A DNA stretch of 64,000 nt from Diospyros lotus. Its lineage: Eukaryota; Streptophyta; Magnoliopsida; Ericales; Ebenaceae. The stretch is from NCBI RefSeq assembly GCF_014633365.1, contig NC_068348.1, forward strand, positions 372,001 through 436,000, in the 5' to 3' direction. The translations under genes and the position numbers were made by a program. The notes under the pieces are model-generated. The model was not told the DNA's origin and did no database searches. It saw only the letters and a program-made list of their open reading frames with translations. Below, piece by piece: positions 33,001-48,000 of the stretch; the stretch's first letter is position 1; every line of letters begins with the position of its first letter.

Positions 33001-36000
33001 GAGAGAGAGAGGGAGAGAGAGAGATTTGACACTTTGGATTGATATTGAATAAAGTGGAAACTTCTCTTCCTGATTTTTATCTATTTTCTCTTTCTCTCTC
33101 TTAACTTTTGCTGCTTCTTCTCTTCTTCTCAAATTTTTTTTCTTCTCTTCTGCTTATTCCCCTCTTTCTTCTTCAATCCTTCTCAATTTCTGGCTGTTCC
33201 ACATCACAAAATCCTTAAACTCAAACTCGAAACAAGAGGCAATCAGGGAATACTTTTAACCACTTGATTTTTTTAATTCTTTGTAATCAATTGATTTGTA
33301 ATCTTTAAGGATGTTTGATATGTTGTATTTTATAGTGTATTATAATGCATATAGGAAGTTTTCAGTTGAATTGTGATAGTCTTATGGATGAATTAGGCTA
33401 AGTTTAGGCTTGGGGTTCACAGCTTGAGAAAGGGGAAGGGTGAGACAATTAGAGACTAAAAATTAAAACTAAAACAAACCTTTACAGATGGTGTTAGTAA
33501 TCTATACGCTGATGCCATAGAAGTTGCTGGTCGACGAGACTCCTCAGAAGCTTCTTCACTTCCATCCAATTCTTGGTCACCATCTTCATCTTGTTGGTTT
33601 CCTTCTGAATCTAAGAGCAATGGTTTCCCAAGACCCTTTTCCACTGCATCATTCTGTTTTTCATCTGCCATCCAATACAAGCATCTATCAGTCTTCTTAA
33701 GACATTGACATACATATAAACATATATATATATATATATATAACATACATACCGTTGATAATATAAAAGGATAAATATAAATAAAATCTAAAATAGAATC
33801 CTAGGATTTACGTAACAATAGTTATGTGAATGAGAACATAAAAACCAACCTCATGTCTGAATATCCAAAACTAATTTTCTGAACTGAAAAAATATTAATT
33901 ACATATTTGCACAAACTTTCATCATTTGTTGAGCATTTTACTGGGTAAATCCTAATAGAAACAAATGAGACACATGTGAAGAGTTGAGAGAGAATAAGGT
34001 CCCCAAGATGTGATTTTTGGCAACTAATGTCGGACTCTTTGAAAGTTGTTATCAAGCTCAAATAACTATTAGAAAAACCAAGGGAAATATCAAGTCAAGA
34101 AGATCCTGCCACGGGGGGGACAAAGTAATGGGGGGAAGTTAGAATATAATTCAGAAAAGTAACGTGATAGGAAGTTGAAATACCGGCAAGTCCTTTATGT
34201 ATGGTATTCTCTTTAATCTGGTGCGGGGGCTCCTTAAATGATATCCACAACCATATTAAATAAATAAGCCATGCTATAGCCATGATCCAACCAGGCAAAG
34301 TATTTTGGTTAAACGTGATCTTGGAAATCTTGAAATTAGTTTGAAGCAAGCCAGCAATTGCAGGACCACAAGCCATTCCAAGAGCACTAGCACTAACAAA
34401 ACCTGCTGAAGCCTGCATGCGGAGTTTGAGTGGTACGCAATCACTGATATAACGCCGGTTAACAGCTCTGGCAGAACCAAAACTGCAAATTTGAAAAAAC
34501 ATATTTGTCTTAGCATGTATTATGAGGTGAAGTTGCAATCTCAAAGAATACATACTTGATACACAGTCTAAAATAAGATCAAAAGTAAGCAATCTGTCTA
34601 GTATAATTTGAGTGTGCACCTAAGCTAAATTAATCAAACATGTTAGCATAAGAAACTGATATCACCAATAATAGATTCTGCATTACACAAAATTCTTCAA
34701 CAAGTTCAATTGATTCTTTTCTTATATGTCACCTTCTAACAGTACATCCATGCATATTTAGAATGAATTCATTGTCTGCCATGAAAAATTAAATTATTCA
34801 CAGAACTTTTGGAGACCAGTAAACACAACACATCAGCAGGGAGGAAAGTGGGACAAGAAGGCAATGGCATAGAAATAATTATGCGAGAGCCAAAATAACT
34901 CTATATAGGACAATTTTCATTTTTTTTTTTTTTTTGTGAACCTAAAATTGTTGTGCAGTGAAATTGTTGATGTTTGATACTTCTGCATCAATTATTCACC
35001 GGACATCGCTTTGTTAGATCCTCAAAATTGTTGTTCTGTATCACCCTTAGTAGTAAATCTGATTTGGGAAGGTATATAATAAACCTTAGACAACTACCAT
35101 TCACATAACTCATCCAGCTTGCACAAGTTTCTGATCTTAACTCGGGAACTTATGAGTCGATATATCTGGAACAGAACAATCAATTGCCAAGCACAAGAAT
35201 TTTGTTTTCGTTTGAAAACCACCGGGACAAAAGGTCTAGCAACCATCTTTTCTGTCATTGAAGTGTATAACTAAATTGCAAGTTCCAGGAAAAAACCAAA
35301 GATATTTGCAGCATTTTTTTTCTTCCAAGTAATGATGATATACAAGCACTGCTCAAATGGGAGGGGTTGAAGAATTACTTACCCACAGAAAAGGCGACCA
35401 ATAAGAAGAACCGCAATGGAATTAAGATCATATGCTAATGCATACAAGGCATTTCCCACGAGCAGAACTATACTACTAAAAACTAAAGGTTTGAAGTATG
35501 ATTTATTTGACCATGCACTGAAATATACAGAAGAAAAAATCTGTGCAACAGCCATTGCACCAATCACGATCCCACAAACAGTTGCTGCAGCACCCAGGCT
35601 CATAGAATAATCATCTGCTGTTGGAACAATAATGTATGTGTTAACCATATAGAGAAAGGTGTTTGCTAGGTTCAATAAAAGCGACATAAAATGGTATCTC
35701 TCATCATCAACATGTTCCTCAGCTGGACTAGGTAACTCTTCTTGCATTATAAGTGCATGTTGTGCCAAAAAGTGGAGGAAATTTGTTGAGTGTGTTAATC
35801 TGTCGACAGCTGCTTTTATTGAATCAATGACAGGGTCCTGCAGATGAATTCTGTTTAGTAGAAAAATAAGCATAAGGCAATGCTACCTAAGATTCAAGGT
35901 GCACCAATAAACTAAAATAAAGATACAATCAGAATGAGCTGAATCAGGCATAAGCCAATGCAAAGAAAACCTGTAACGGAAGAGCAGGTTGGTCATAAAT

Positions 36001-39000
36001 AGACAAGTAGCTTCCCTGACGATCCTCAAGATCTGCAAGATTGCGAGACAGAGATCCAACAACTGCCCCCAGCCCCTGAAAGATCCGTGATTGTGAGTGA
36101 GTGGTAGTTGTTTCATATGAAGACATAATATGTGACATCTAAATGAACACAACATATGCCTGTGCGCATGTGCGTGTGGGGATGGGGGTAACAAACTGAA
36201 AAGGAATAAGCTTAGAAGCCTGAGTTGGCACATTACCACATGCTTGAAAACTTGCTGCAGCTGTGAATAAGGATGATTAGCACGAGTCTTGACATAGTAA
36301 TTAGTAAATCTATAGCCAAATCGCTTATCGAATTTCTTCAGTATCTTACGCAGTCCAATGGCATTGATCTCAACAAAAAACAGAAGCTTCAAAAGATCTC
36401 GCCCCACTGCTCTGTAAGTTTCTCGCAATTCAGATATTTTTGATATATCTGGGTGCTGTTGAAGAAAATCCTGCTGTTCTCCAAGCTTGGCTATCCTGCT
36501 TGCAAGTAGCCCTTGTTGTTCCAACAGAAAAAGGACAATCTTTTCGATCTATAAATATGACCCAAGCAAGGATAAATTAAATAGTCAAAAAACAGCAAGA
36601 AAACAAGAGCAAAAATTTATCAGTGCTCGACCTTCAGCATATAAAAGATATATATTAAATTTCTTCAAACAACAACAACAACATATCCAGCCTTTATCCC
36701 ACTATGTGGGGTCGGCTACATAAATTCTAAACTTCCATGTATTTCTGTCTTTTGTCATATCTTCAAGAATATGAAAAATCATATTTTGCAACAACCCCAG
36801 CCTAAATGATACTTGACAAGGTTCTTGTCAACTATCATTACTTGTAGATGTTTACACATAGAAGGAACAGAGTAGAAAACTAATGAGACTTGACAGTAGT
36901 TGCACACTGCTTCTCATTGTGCTGTGGCTTGCCAAAGTCCAATGTAGATTAACTCATCCCTATACCGTACGGAACCACAAGAAATATTAGATAAATGACA
37001 TCTATTAGAACGATGCACCTGATCTCTATAATGGAAGCTTATCTGGCATTTTTGACGTCTGACAGGAGATTCAAACCCACTGTGGATCACTGGATAAAAG
37101 AATCACTACGTTTACTTGGTTAAAAGAGAGAATTGGTCTGTCAGAATTTTCTAGGCATTAGAGTCATTTTTAAAAGTTATATCCAATTCTGAGAGTTCAT
37201 TAACACTTACAGAAAACATTTCCTAGGAAAAAAGGTTGAAACCATCAAAAGGATAAAAGCCCAGAAAACAGATGAGAAACCATCAAACAGATGTAAGACA
37301 AACATCCAAGACATTCATGGATGCTTAATCAGACAAAATTCAAGTACATTCAGAACAATTAACCAAGATAAAGTCTGGCACACCTGGCTATCTAGCATTC
37401 TTGAGAAATCTTTCAGAACCTGTCGGCGGTCTAGTGCCCCAATTTCAATTTGGCGAGCATAATGATTCACTTTCTTTTTCATTAATTTATAGTTGATGTA
37501 GTAACTGAAAAGGTAAAAGATGAGGTCAGATAAAATAAATATGCATAAAGAAAACATTGAATGATAAATCAAGAACAGCTACAAGCTTTATATTCTTCCC
37601 CGCCACAACACCCCCCCCCCCCCCCCCCCTTCCCCCCATTCCTTTGTGTATGCCTAATCAGTCTTTCTCAATTATGATTTATGAGGCACTTGGTCATTCT
37701 TTCAAAAACAGGGCATGATGGATCTAGCGTTTCAACATTACAGATAACCAAGGGCCATATTCTGCTCCAAGGAATTTAATTTAATTTTTCTACTCCACCA
37801 AGGGACACAAAATGATCCAAAAACATGGGAAAAATAATGAGGATGTTACCCACAAAATTAAGGCAAGATGGTTAAAAAGGAAACGTGCATCTAATGTTCT
37901 ATGTGATAGTAAGATCCCATTTTAAAATTTTATAGGACAATTATAAGACCACCTTCATTATACGTCACCACATGTTGGCTATAAAGCATGAGTGTAACGT
38001 CACCACATGTTGGGCTATAAAGCATGTATGAAGTATGAGTGTAATGGAAATGAGAAAGTTAAGATGTGTGGCCATACAAGAAAAGATAAAATTAGAAATG
38101 AAGTCTTTCATAATAAGGTTAGAGTGGCTCCTATGAAAGATGCAACAGCAGTTTTTTTTGTTATTTTATTTTTATTTGTTTAATTCTGCTTAATATTTAA
38201 GTTATTAGGTTTTAAATAATTTTTTATTCATTAGCTTTAATAAGTAGTGTTGGAGAAGATAAAGGAGAACATCTAAGCTATGACTGAGAGGATAAGAAGA
38301 GGAGAAATTAAAGATAGAGATGAAGGAGAGATCCAGCTGCAAAGATAAGGATATTCCTTAAAATCAGATAAGGAAATCCTGATTTAAATTGATCTCAATC
38401 TAAAGAATGATTGTTGTAATCTATACCTAAATATTAGGAGTGTAATCTAGTCCTAAATTTTAGGAGTTTTCTTAGGAAACTCTTTGTATATATTTGCATC
38501 CCACGGTTTAATGAATTCTATGGAAGTTATTTCATTCATGAAACTTCCAGTGAGTTTACTCTTCAAGTAGTCATGGGACTAAGCATGTGCCTTTTAAAAG
38601 AGATAGATTCCTAAGATTAGATTGATTCCTTTTGGATCAAGGATTAGATTTATTAGCTATAACCTAGTATAAATAATCTTTTAAGAGACTTCGTAGGCAG
38701 CCGTTTTTTATTCTCATTCAACTTTTGAGGTTTTCTTAAATCCTAATTTCATATCTTTGTTCCAGATTTGAACTTACACTGTTTTCGCACAATTTTTGCT
38801 CTTGTTTTTGTTGATTCTTCCTCCCATACTGCATTAGTGAGACACAATTAAGATGGTTTGGTCAATGTGAAAAGAAGAGCTCTTGCAAGGATAGTTGATG
38901 GAATGGAACAAGTATGTAGCAAAATAGATAGAAGAAGACCACGAAAAACTTGGGGGGAGACAATTAGGGATACAATTAGTTATAAGGTGTCCTTAAAGAA

Positions 39001-42000
39001 GAGCCATAAATAAAAATGATTGGCAAGCTAGAGTTCATATAGGCAACCCCATATAGTGGAATAAAGGATTGGCACATTGTTCTACAAAGGGAGGGAGGAC
39101 ACAAACAGCACAGTAGCTGGTGCAATTTTGAAGATATTTTTCACTTCAAACAGTGAAACTTCAACCATTCTTCTCATAATGATTTTCTCCTTTCTTTCTT
39201 TCTTCTCTCTTTCTTTGTTATCATTTTTTTTTTTGCAAGAGGGGGGGGGGGGGGTGAGGAAAATGGCGATAAAAGTATTCTACAACCAAATGGTATATTT
39301 TACAAGAATCTCCCACATATTTCTAAACTCAACTAAAATTTATGTGATGCTCAAATTTAGTTGTATTCATCCGTCCCCGTGTATTATAACACTCCAGTTA
39401 TAGTACTGAAATAGAATGCCTACAATCTCTCAAATTCATCAAAGGTTATATAGACTTCTAAGCTTGCTACAGTTTAGAAGGTCTACTCAACAATTTGTTG
39501 ATCTAGCTCTTCCATTATACTTTCATCTATTCACTCGTCTTCAAGTTCACGTGAATCCATGTTAGCCCCTGTAATCAACAACCAAATAAACAAGCCTACA
39601 ATATCTGATTTCATTTTCAGATTTCTCACAATAATTTCAAATAACTATGAAAGCAAATTAACTACAGAAGGAAATTGGCAGGCCGTAAAAGGAGATGTCT
39701 TCCCCTCCTGCTAAGAATGTGGTGGAAGAAAAAGAAGAGATCTCTTGTCATGGCCTAAGCCTGACAATCTTTCCTCTTCCTATTCGGTATGAATGGGAAG
39801 ATGTTTTCTAAGTAACTGAGCAATGAACTGAGGGAAGAATGAAGAAGAAAAAGAGAATTGAGAGAGAGAGAGAGATTGTGAGTAGGGATAAATGAGCTTA
39901 TATTCTCGATTGATTCCCAAGGAAATGGGTAGTAGATGATTTATACAACTAGCCAAGGAACATTCCTTACAGCCAGGCAGTTGTAACCGTCTCTGCCAAC
40001 TCATTCCACTAGCACGTGGATTCCCTAGGCTAACAACCTCTAACAAACTATAAATTATAACAACAACAACAACATATCCAGCCTTTATCCCACTATGTGG
40101 GGTCGGCTACATGAATTCTAAACTTCTATGTATTTCTATCTTTTGTCATATCTTCATTGAGATCCATACACTTCATATCAAACTTTAATGTCTCCCTCAA
40201 AGTCTTCTTAGGTCTGCCTCTACCTCTTTTTTTGATTAATTGTTCCATTTCATCAACTCTCCTCACAGAAGCGTCTCTTGGTCTCCTTCTCACATGACCA
40301 AACCATCTTAGTCTAGCCTCTCTCATCTTCTCCTCTATTGGCACTATTCCTATCTTATTACGAATAACTTCATTTCTAATTTTATCTTTTCTTGTATGGC
40401 CGCACATCCATCTTAACATCCTCATCTCCGCTACACTCGTCTTTTGCTCATGTTGGTATTTGACTGCCCAACATTCTGAACCGTACAACAAAACTGGTCT
40501 TATAGCTGTCCTATAGAATTTTCCTTTCAATTTTAATAGGATTTTATCATCACATAACACCCCCGATGCATTTCTCCATTTTAGCCAACCTGCCTTAATT
40601 CTATGTGTGATATCCTAGTGAATTTCTCCATCTTTTTGAATCACTGATCCCAAATATCGAAAATGGTCTTTTCTTTGTAAGATTTGGTCTTCCAATTTTA
40701 TTATAACATCCTCCACTTTTGCATTCTTACTAAATTTACATTCCATATATTCTGCAACAAACTATAAATTATAGCGGTAACAAAATAGAAATTACAAAAA
40801 TGACATTACAGTAATAACAGAAACAAAAATGCAAGAAATCGAAATCTATTTCCTAAGGTCAGATCCTTAGCATGACATCTCCCCCCTTGTTCAAAATTTC
40901 TTATCCTCAAGAATGCTAAGGAGGTTGGCCAATCGGGGAAACTACTTGAGCAAATCTGGGAGGTATTCCCAAGTGCTGTCCTCAGCTGTTCTATCTTGCC
41001 ACTTGACTAGAACCTGGATTAGGGGTGCTCTATGCTTGTATATGATCCGCTTGTCCACTATGGCCTCTGGTTCTAGAGTCTCACGGATCTCCTTAGGCAA
41101 TGTAGGTAAGGAGGGAGACTCACCCTTTGTGCTCCTACCGACTTCTTCAAGAGGGAAACATGGAACACCGAGTGGATGTGAGAGTCCCTTGGGAGTTGCA
41201 GTCGATAGGCCACCTGCCCAATCTTAGCAGTTATGGGAAAGGGCCCATAATATTTAGGACCAAGCTTAGACACCTGCCCCCGAGATATAGACTTCAAATA
41301 AGGGTACCTGAGCCGCAAATACACCTTTTCTCCCACAGCAAAGTTCCTCTCACTCCTCCTGCGGTCTGAAAATTGCTTCATCTTGTTCTGGGCTAAAGCT
41401 AATTCCCTTTTTAGCTGTTGTATAACCCTCCTTCTTTGCTACATATATTCCTCCACGATGGTCACTGTTGAATAATTTCCCACAGCTAGTAAAATAGGCA
41501 GTTTGTATCCAAATAGGGCCTTGAATGGGGACATCTTAAGGGATGTGTGGTGGTTGGAGTTGTACTACTATTGGGCCAAGGATAACCACTTGTGCTAGCT
41601 CTTAGGATGAAGGAAACTCACACACCTCAAGTATGCTTCCAAGCTTTGGTTAACCCTTTATGTTTGGCCATCCATTTGCGGATGATAAGCTGTGGACATG
41701 TTCAACTTTGTTCCCAATGCTCTCATAAGCTCCCGCCATAAAAGGCTAGTAAAAATTTTATCCCAATCTGATATTATGGCCTTAGGAACCCCATGCATTT
41801 TCACCACTTCATCCAAAAAGACTCTAGCCACATCTTAGGCTGTAATGGGGTGTGTCAATCCTATAAAATGTGCAAATTTGGTCAGTCTATCGACTATCAC
41901 CAAAATGCTGTCCTTACCTTTTGATTTTGATAGCCCTTTAATGAAATCTATAGATAAACTTTCCCATGCTTGGTTCGGGATGGACAATGGCTGCAAAAGG

Positions 42001-45000
42001 CCCGGGTAAGCCACAGTTTCACTCTTGCATCACTGGCAAATGTCACAAGTTGCTACGAACTTCTTCACTTCCGTTTTGAGTCCTGTCCAAAAGAACAGTT
42101 GCTTCACTCTGAGGTAGGTATTCTACACCCCTGAGCGCCCTCCTATTGCAGACTCATGCAGAGACTTCATTATCTTTTTCTTGAGTTCACCATTGTTCCC
42201 TACCACCAGCCTCCCTTGGTATCTCAACAAGCCTCCCACCAGGGAATATTCTCCACCCTCATCTCTGTTGATAGCCGCCCTTTCCAACAAAGCCTTTACC
42301 TTCTCATCCCCTTCATAACTGGCTATTATCTCTTGGCACCACTTGGGGACTAAGGTAGTAATGGTGATCAAACTTCCTTCCTCATGGAACCTAGAGAGGC
42401 CATCTGCAGCCACATTTTCCTTTCCCTTTTTGTATTGAATACTATAATCTAATCCCATCAGTTTGGACATCCCTTTCTTTTGAAGTTGGGTGTGCAATTT
42501 TTATTGCAAAAGAAACTTTAAACTCTCATGGTCTGTCTTGATGACAAACCTACCCCCCTCCAAATAATGTCTCCATTTTTCCACAGTTATTAGCACAACC
42601 AAAAACTATTTTTCATAAATGCTAAGCCCCATATGTCTAGGACTTAGGGCCTAGCTGAGGAAGGCCAATGGTTTACTCTCCTGCATCAAAACCACCCCAA
42701 CTCTTGTTGCACAAGCATCAGTTTCTAAGACAAAGGGCTTGTTGAAATCTGGCAACCCAAGAATAGGTACCCCACTCACCACTTCCTTCAGCCTTTCAAA
42801 AGCTGTTCCTTTGACCCCCAATTAAATCCCTCCTTCAAAAGCTCAGTTAACGGTTTGCTAATAATCCCATAATTCTTAACAAATCAGCGGTAGTAACCAG
42901 TCAATCCAAGGAACCCCCTTAATGCCTTGACTGTTTTTGGTCTTGGCCAAGCCACCATGGCTTTCATCTTCTTAGGGTCAGTACTAACTCCTTTCGAAAT
43001 TAGATGCCCCAAGTATTCCACCTGACTTTGACTGAAAGCACACTTAGTTCTTTTGATAAAGAGTTGATTGGATCTAAGGACTTCAAAGGTGATTCTCAAG
43101 TGGCTCAAGTGTTGATCAAAGGAAGAACTATAAATGAGAATATCGTCAAAGAATACTAGTATAAACTTCCTTAGGTAGGGCTCAAATATTCGATTCATAA
43201 GGGATTGCAAAGTGGGCGGAGCATTGGTGAGCCCAAATGGCATCACCAAGAATTCAAAATGGTCGTGGTGTGTCCTAAAGGTTGTTTTATGGGTCTCATC
43301 CTTATTTAATGATAACCCGAGCGTAGGTCCAATTTAGAGAAGAATTTGGCTTGATGGAGTTCATCCAAAAGGTCCTCCACCCAGTGTTCAAAAACGCGCT
43401 AAGCGTTAGTGGGGCGCCAAGCTGAGGCCTAGCGCCTAGGGCTCCTAGGCGATGACTAGGAAAAGTGTTCATTTCACTTCCTGTTTTCTTTTTTTTTTTC
43501 TTTTTTTCTGAGTATTGAATAATTGACATTGAAATTGAATTAAAACAGACATCTAATAAACTGGTGTTATAGATCAAGTGATCAACACCAAGCTTGTTGC
43601 TGCAACAACGCAAGCTTGCTGCTGCAACAAGCAGGAAGCAACAAGGAGCAATGTTTTTTACTTTTTTACCGAAGGCGGAGGAAGATGGATACATACCGAA
43701 GGACGACGAGATCGGCGACGAGAGATGACAGCCAATAGATGAGATTGGCGGTGATGAGAGAGAACGACCAACATATGAGATCGACGGTGACGAGAAAGAA
43801 CAACCAACAGATGAGATTGACGGTGGTGGCGAACGATGTGACACCCCGGCCCCACTACCGGGTGCCACCGTAACCTACGGTTACAACCCTGGCCTGTCTC
43901 GAAGGACAGTTATGTCCTACCAACATAAAATATTAAAATAATATTGGGCGCCCTGGGTGGGGTCCAGGCTTCGCTGCCTTCGATTATTAAAAATTCGAGT
44001 TTATAATGTAAAAGCAACGAGTATATACCCGATTCTCGAAACCAATTAGGCCCTTAAAATATAAATCCAATTTCAAATAAAACAAATAAATATCAACATG
44101 CCCAATACAATACTCCAATGGTCAAGCATAACTAGTTCACACTCACTGAGTTACTCATAGTGGGGACCTTAACTTGATCCAAAGCAAGTTTTATTTAAAT
44201 CACAACCATCTTCCGTAGCCCAAGTATAGAGCACATATAATTTACATAAATGACACGAACATGACCCACATTCTCATTGCCCGCAATTACTGTTAACCGA
44301 CGACTTTTCCACCACGACCGCTTTCCCCTTTTTAGATCTTGAGACACCTATTGGGTTAATGGAGTGAGGGGGGGTGAGTCCGGGGACTCAGTAAAGGCAA
44401 TATGCAATGTAGTAAATTAATGAGCATGACATCATAGATAAAAGTGAAATGCAACATGCATGCAAGCCACTTGTCCTTGATGGTTATGGCGTTAAGTTGG
44501 AGATAATCCACACAAAACCGCCATGACCAATCATTTTTTCTTGACTAGTAGGACAGGGGATGCAAATGGGCTTTGGCTAGGTTTAATGAAGGACTGTTGC
44601 ATCATCTCTCTAACCATTTTTTCTATCACCGATTTTTAGACTGGTGGATAACGATAGGACTGGATATTAATGGGTTCTAAATTGGGTTGGAGGTTAATGG
44701 TATGGTCAAATTCCCGAGTAGGAGGAAGGGTTTTTGGGTCCATGAATAGATCCTCAAAATTCAATCAGCAATTGATCAAGGAGAACTGAATCATGTACCT
44801 GGTCAAGCATGCTCTCCGGTATGCTGACTTGGAAGTGAATTTCTCCTTGGTCCTCCTTACTGTCCAAGTCCTCTTCCATTGCCACAATGGAGAATAGTTG
44901 GGTCAGATGGTCCCGCCTGCTTTTGAGCACCTTTTTCAACCTCTTGTCGATGATCAATTTGCAGGTTCCCGCTTCTCTTCCTCCGGTTAGAGTCAACTTC

Positions 45001-48000
45001 CTCCCTTCCTTTTCAAACGAGACTTCCATTCTGTTGAAGTCAAAACTGATGGGGCTAACTCCTTTCATCCAATCCACCCCCATAACCATATCACAACCTC
45101 CCAATTGCAATAACCTCAGATCTGCCTCGAACTCCTCTCCTTGCATCTCCCAACAAAAGCCATTGTAGGCTGATTTGCTCAATACCGGCCACTGTCACAC
45201 TCAAGGAAGGTGTCCCTGCGAGTGGACACTTTAATCTCCTGGCCGTGCTTTCATTAAGAAAGTTGTGGGTACTCCCACTATCTATCAAAATCATGAGGTT
45301 GCCCTCCTTGGCTTGCCCCTCCACCTTAATAATGTTGTTGTTGGCTACTCCTTTCAAGGCATGAAGGGATATTTCCCCATTATCTTCCTCCTCTACATCC
45401 TCACGGTCTACTTCTTATGCCTCCTTTAGTTCCTTTTCTTCATTCCCTTCTAACAGTAGAATCTGTCTTTTGCATTGATGACCGATGTGGTATTTGTCCC
45501 CACAATGGAAACAAAGGCCAGCTAACCTCTTATGTTCCCTTAGTTGCTCCCCAAAAGGTACTAAACTCGAGCCCGATCCACTCTTACCTCCACTATTCAC
45601 CTTTGTTGGTTCTCTACCATATCCCCCTCCCCCTAAGTTAGAGGCTCTTGCCACCATCCCCTTTGTTTGTTGTCTCTGTTTTTTTAATAGCGCCTCCACC
45701 AGCAACTCTTATAGACAGGCATTTTCTGCAGCTTGTTCTACAATCTGAGGCCTTAACACCTTTACCATAGGTCTAAGCTCATCATTGAGCCCACTCAAAT
45801 AGCTAGATATGAAATAAATTTCTGATAGATGGGGGTTGTGCTAGATCATGAGTGATTGCAGCTCCTTAAAACGCATATGATAGGCTTTTACACTCCTGGT
45901 TTGTTTGAGTATTAAACTCTTCTATTATATCAACCATGCTCCTCTCCCCAAATCTTTCACACAATTTCTCTGATAACTCCCCCCAAGTGCCATTCCTCCT
46001 TAGCCTTAAACACCCTTGAAACCAGGCATCAACCGCTTCATTGAAGTAAGCTGATGCCAATGACACCCTCTGTCCCTCGGGAATGTTATACCAATCAAAC
46101 ATTCTTTCACATTTTCTCAGCCACCAGCGGGGATTGACTCCTTCGAATGTGGGAATTTCCATCCAAGGCAAGGGAAACCCCGGTTGGTGAGGATTAACTG
46201 GACCATCCCTTCCCCTATCCAGTAATCCCTCCAATTCCTCTTCTGGGTTAGCCTCAATCTTTGAGGTGCCCTGTCCCCTATCTCTTATATTCCCTTGTAG
46301 GATTGGCTCTATTCTCTCTCTAGGAGGAAAGTAGGGAGATAAACTTACCATAATTTGGCGAGCAAACATCACCATAAATTGTTGCATCTGGGCTCCCAGG
46401 TCCTCTCTCACTCTTGCTATGGAACCCTCTAATCTTTGCTCCAGACCTTCTATGGAGCTCTCTACCTTGCGATCCATTGCCACAATCGCTTCATGACTCC
46501 AAGTAGCTCCTAACTCCAGTTGTTCAATCCGATTCTGGGTATCGACCATAGCTAAGCCGAACTATTGCAATTGCGACTCCAGTGCCTTCGTGCGAGTACC
46601 TTCTGCCATGGTTTCAGCTATTGCCGCCGAGGACCACCGCTCTAATACCAATTTGTCACAGCCTAAGCCCGACAATCTTTCTTCTTCCTATTCGGTATGA
46701 ATGGGAAGATGTTTTCTAAGTAACCGAGCAATGAACTAAGGGAAGAATGAAGAAGAGATAAGAGAGAATTGAGAGAGAGAGAGATTGTGAGCAGGGATAA
46801 ATGAGCTGATATTCTCGATTGATTCCCAAGGAAATGGGTAGTAGACGATTTATACAACCAGCCAAGGAAGATTCCTTACAGCCAGGCAGTTGTAACCGTC
46901 TCTGTCAGCTCATTCCACCTGCACGTGGATTCCCTAGGCTAACAACCTCTTAACAAACTAGAAATTACAGCAGTAACAAAATAGAAATTACAGAAATGAC
47001 ATTACAGTAATAACAGGAACAAAAATGCAAGAAATCGAAATCTATTTCCTAAGGTCAGATCCGTAGCATGATATCTCTCATCTTGAAGCTACTCTTCTTA
47101 CCTTCTGTCAATTCCCCTGGATTCTCATAAGCATAAGATTGGGGACTTAATAATTGAAGAGGTGGATCAAATACTATTTGGAAGAGCGCATGTCATTCCT
47201 TGGCTTGCAGATCCCAGAGGAAGCTCCTATGGCCATGCTGATGGGTAAATAGCTCAAATGCAGTGACGTTGATTCTCCAGTGAAGTTATTTGCTCACAGC
47301 AATCACTGGAAGTTGCAGAGGTAAAGATAGAAGCCTCAGAGGGTGGTACAACTAAAGGGAAGAAAGCGAGCTCTCTGTCGTAGCAGTCGTATTGGAAGGT
47401 TTTCAGCACAACCCCTCAATCGCACACTGAAAATTTTCAGCTCAGTGATGGGAACTGTTTTGTAGGCAGTTCAGTGCCTGGGCATGTAATGTGTTTTGTT
47501 TGTCTTCTTGGTTGGTCGATCTCCTGTCAATTTACTTTTATTGCTCTTTGTTTAGGTTAGTTGGTATTTATCTTTGTTTCCAGAATATCCGAGTTCTTGT
47601 TTTTGGGGCTGGCTGTGGTGTGATAGTTGTCGCAGGTGGCCTTCACGTATGCTCTCTGGAGTTCCTTGGCCTGAGTTTCATCTCAGTGCATGTCCCCCAT
47701 AGACGTGCTTCATGCCATGTTTGGGCCTTTATCGGCCTTTCAGGCAAAAAACAAAATAAAATAAAATGAAATCAAACAATCTATTCTGTTCCAAAAGCTT
47801 TCCTAATTCATAAAGCGTCTCACATTTTCACCTGGTCTGCTTCAGGGAAAACAAACTCCTGTTATAAACTCTCAACATTTATAGATGTCATAATATCCAG
47901 TAAACTAGTATCATCAAAGTACAAGCCTACAGAATTAGCTGATCAGTGAAATTATTCTAACCATCTATGTCATAGATGGACAGGACATATGTATAATGGA

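Larger units (their letters stand above)
39741..47078 (-). mobile_element. Gypsy LTR retrotransposon in intron 1 of the transporter gene, degenerate
   Basis: Direct 420-bp LTRs lie at 46654-47073 (5') and 39746-40877 (3', enlarged by an RTE insertion). They begin TGTCA-GCCTAAG and end AGCATGACA/AGCATGATA, with TCTCT duplications at 39741-39745 and 47074-47078. Next to the 5' LTR is TTGGTATTAGAGCGG, close to an initiator-Met tRNA primer site; AAGGGGGGA beside the 3' LTR is the polypurine tract. Minus-strand coding remains run in gypsy order: gag, zinc knuckle, protease, reverse transcriptase with FFDDILIYS, RNase H, integrase. All carry stops or frameshifts. It shares orientation with the host gene. 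The RT is interrupted by a further insertion at about 43382-44470. Confidence 0.92.

Noticed and set aside
29443..39254. Long C and G runs at 29443, 37610 and 39240
   Set aside because: Simple homopolymer tracts in LINE or intron sequence; no structure around them suggests function.
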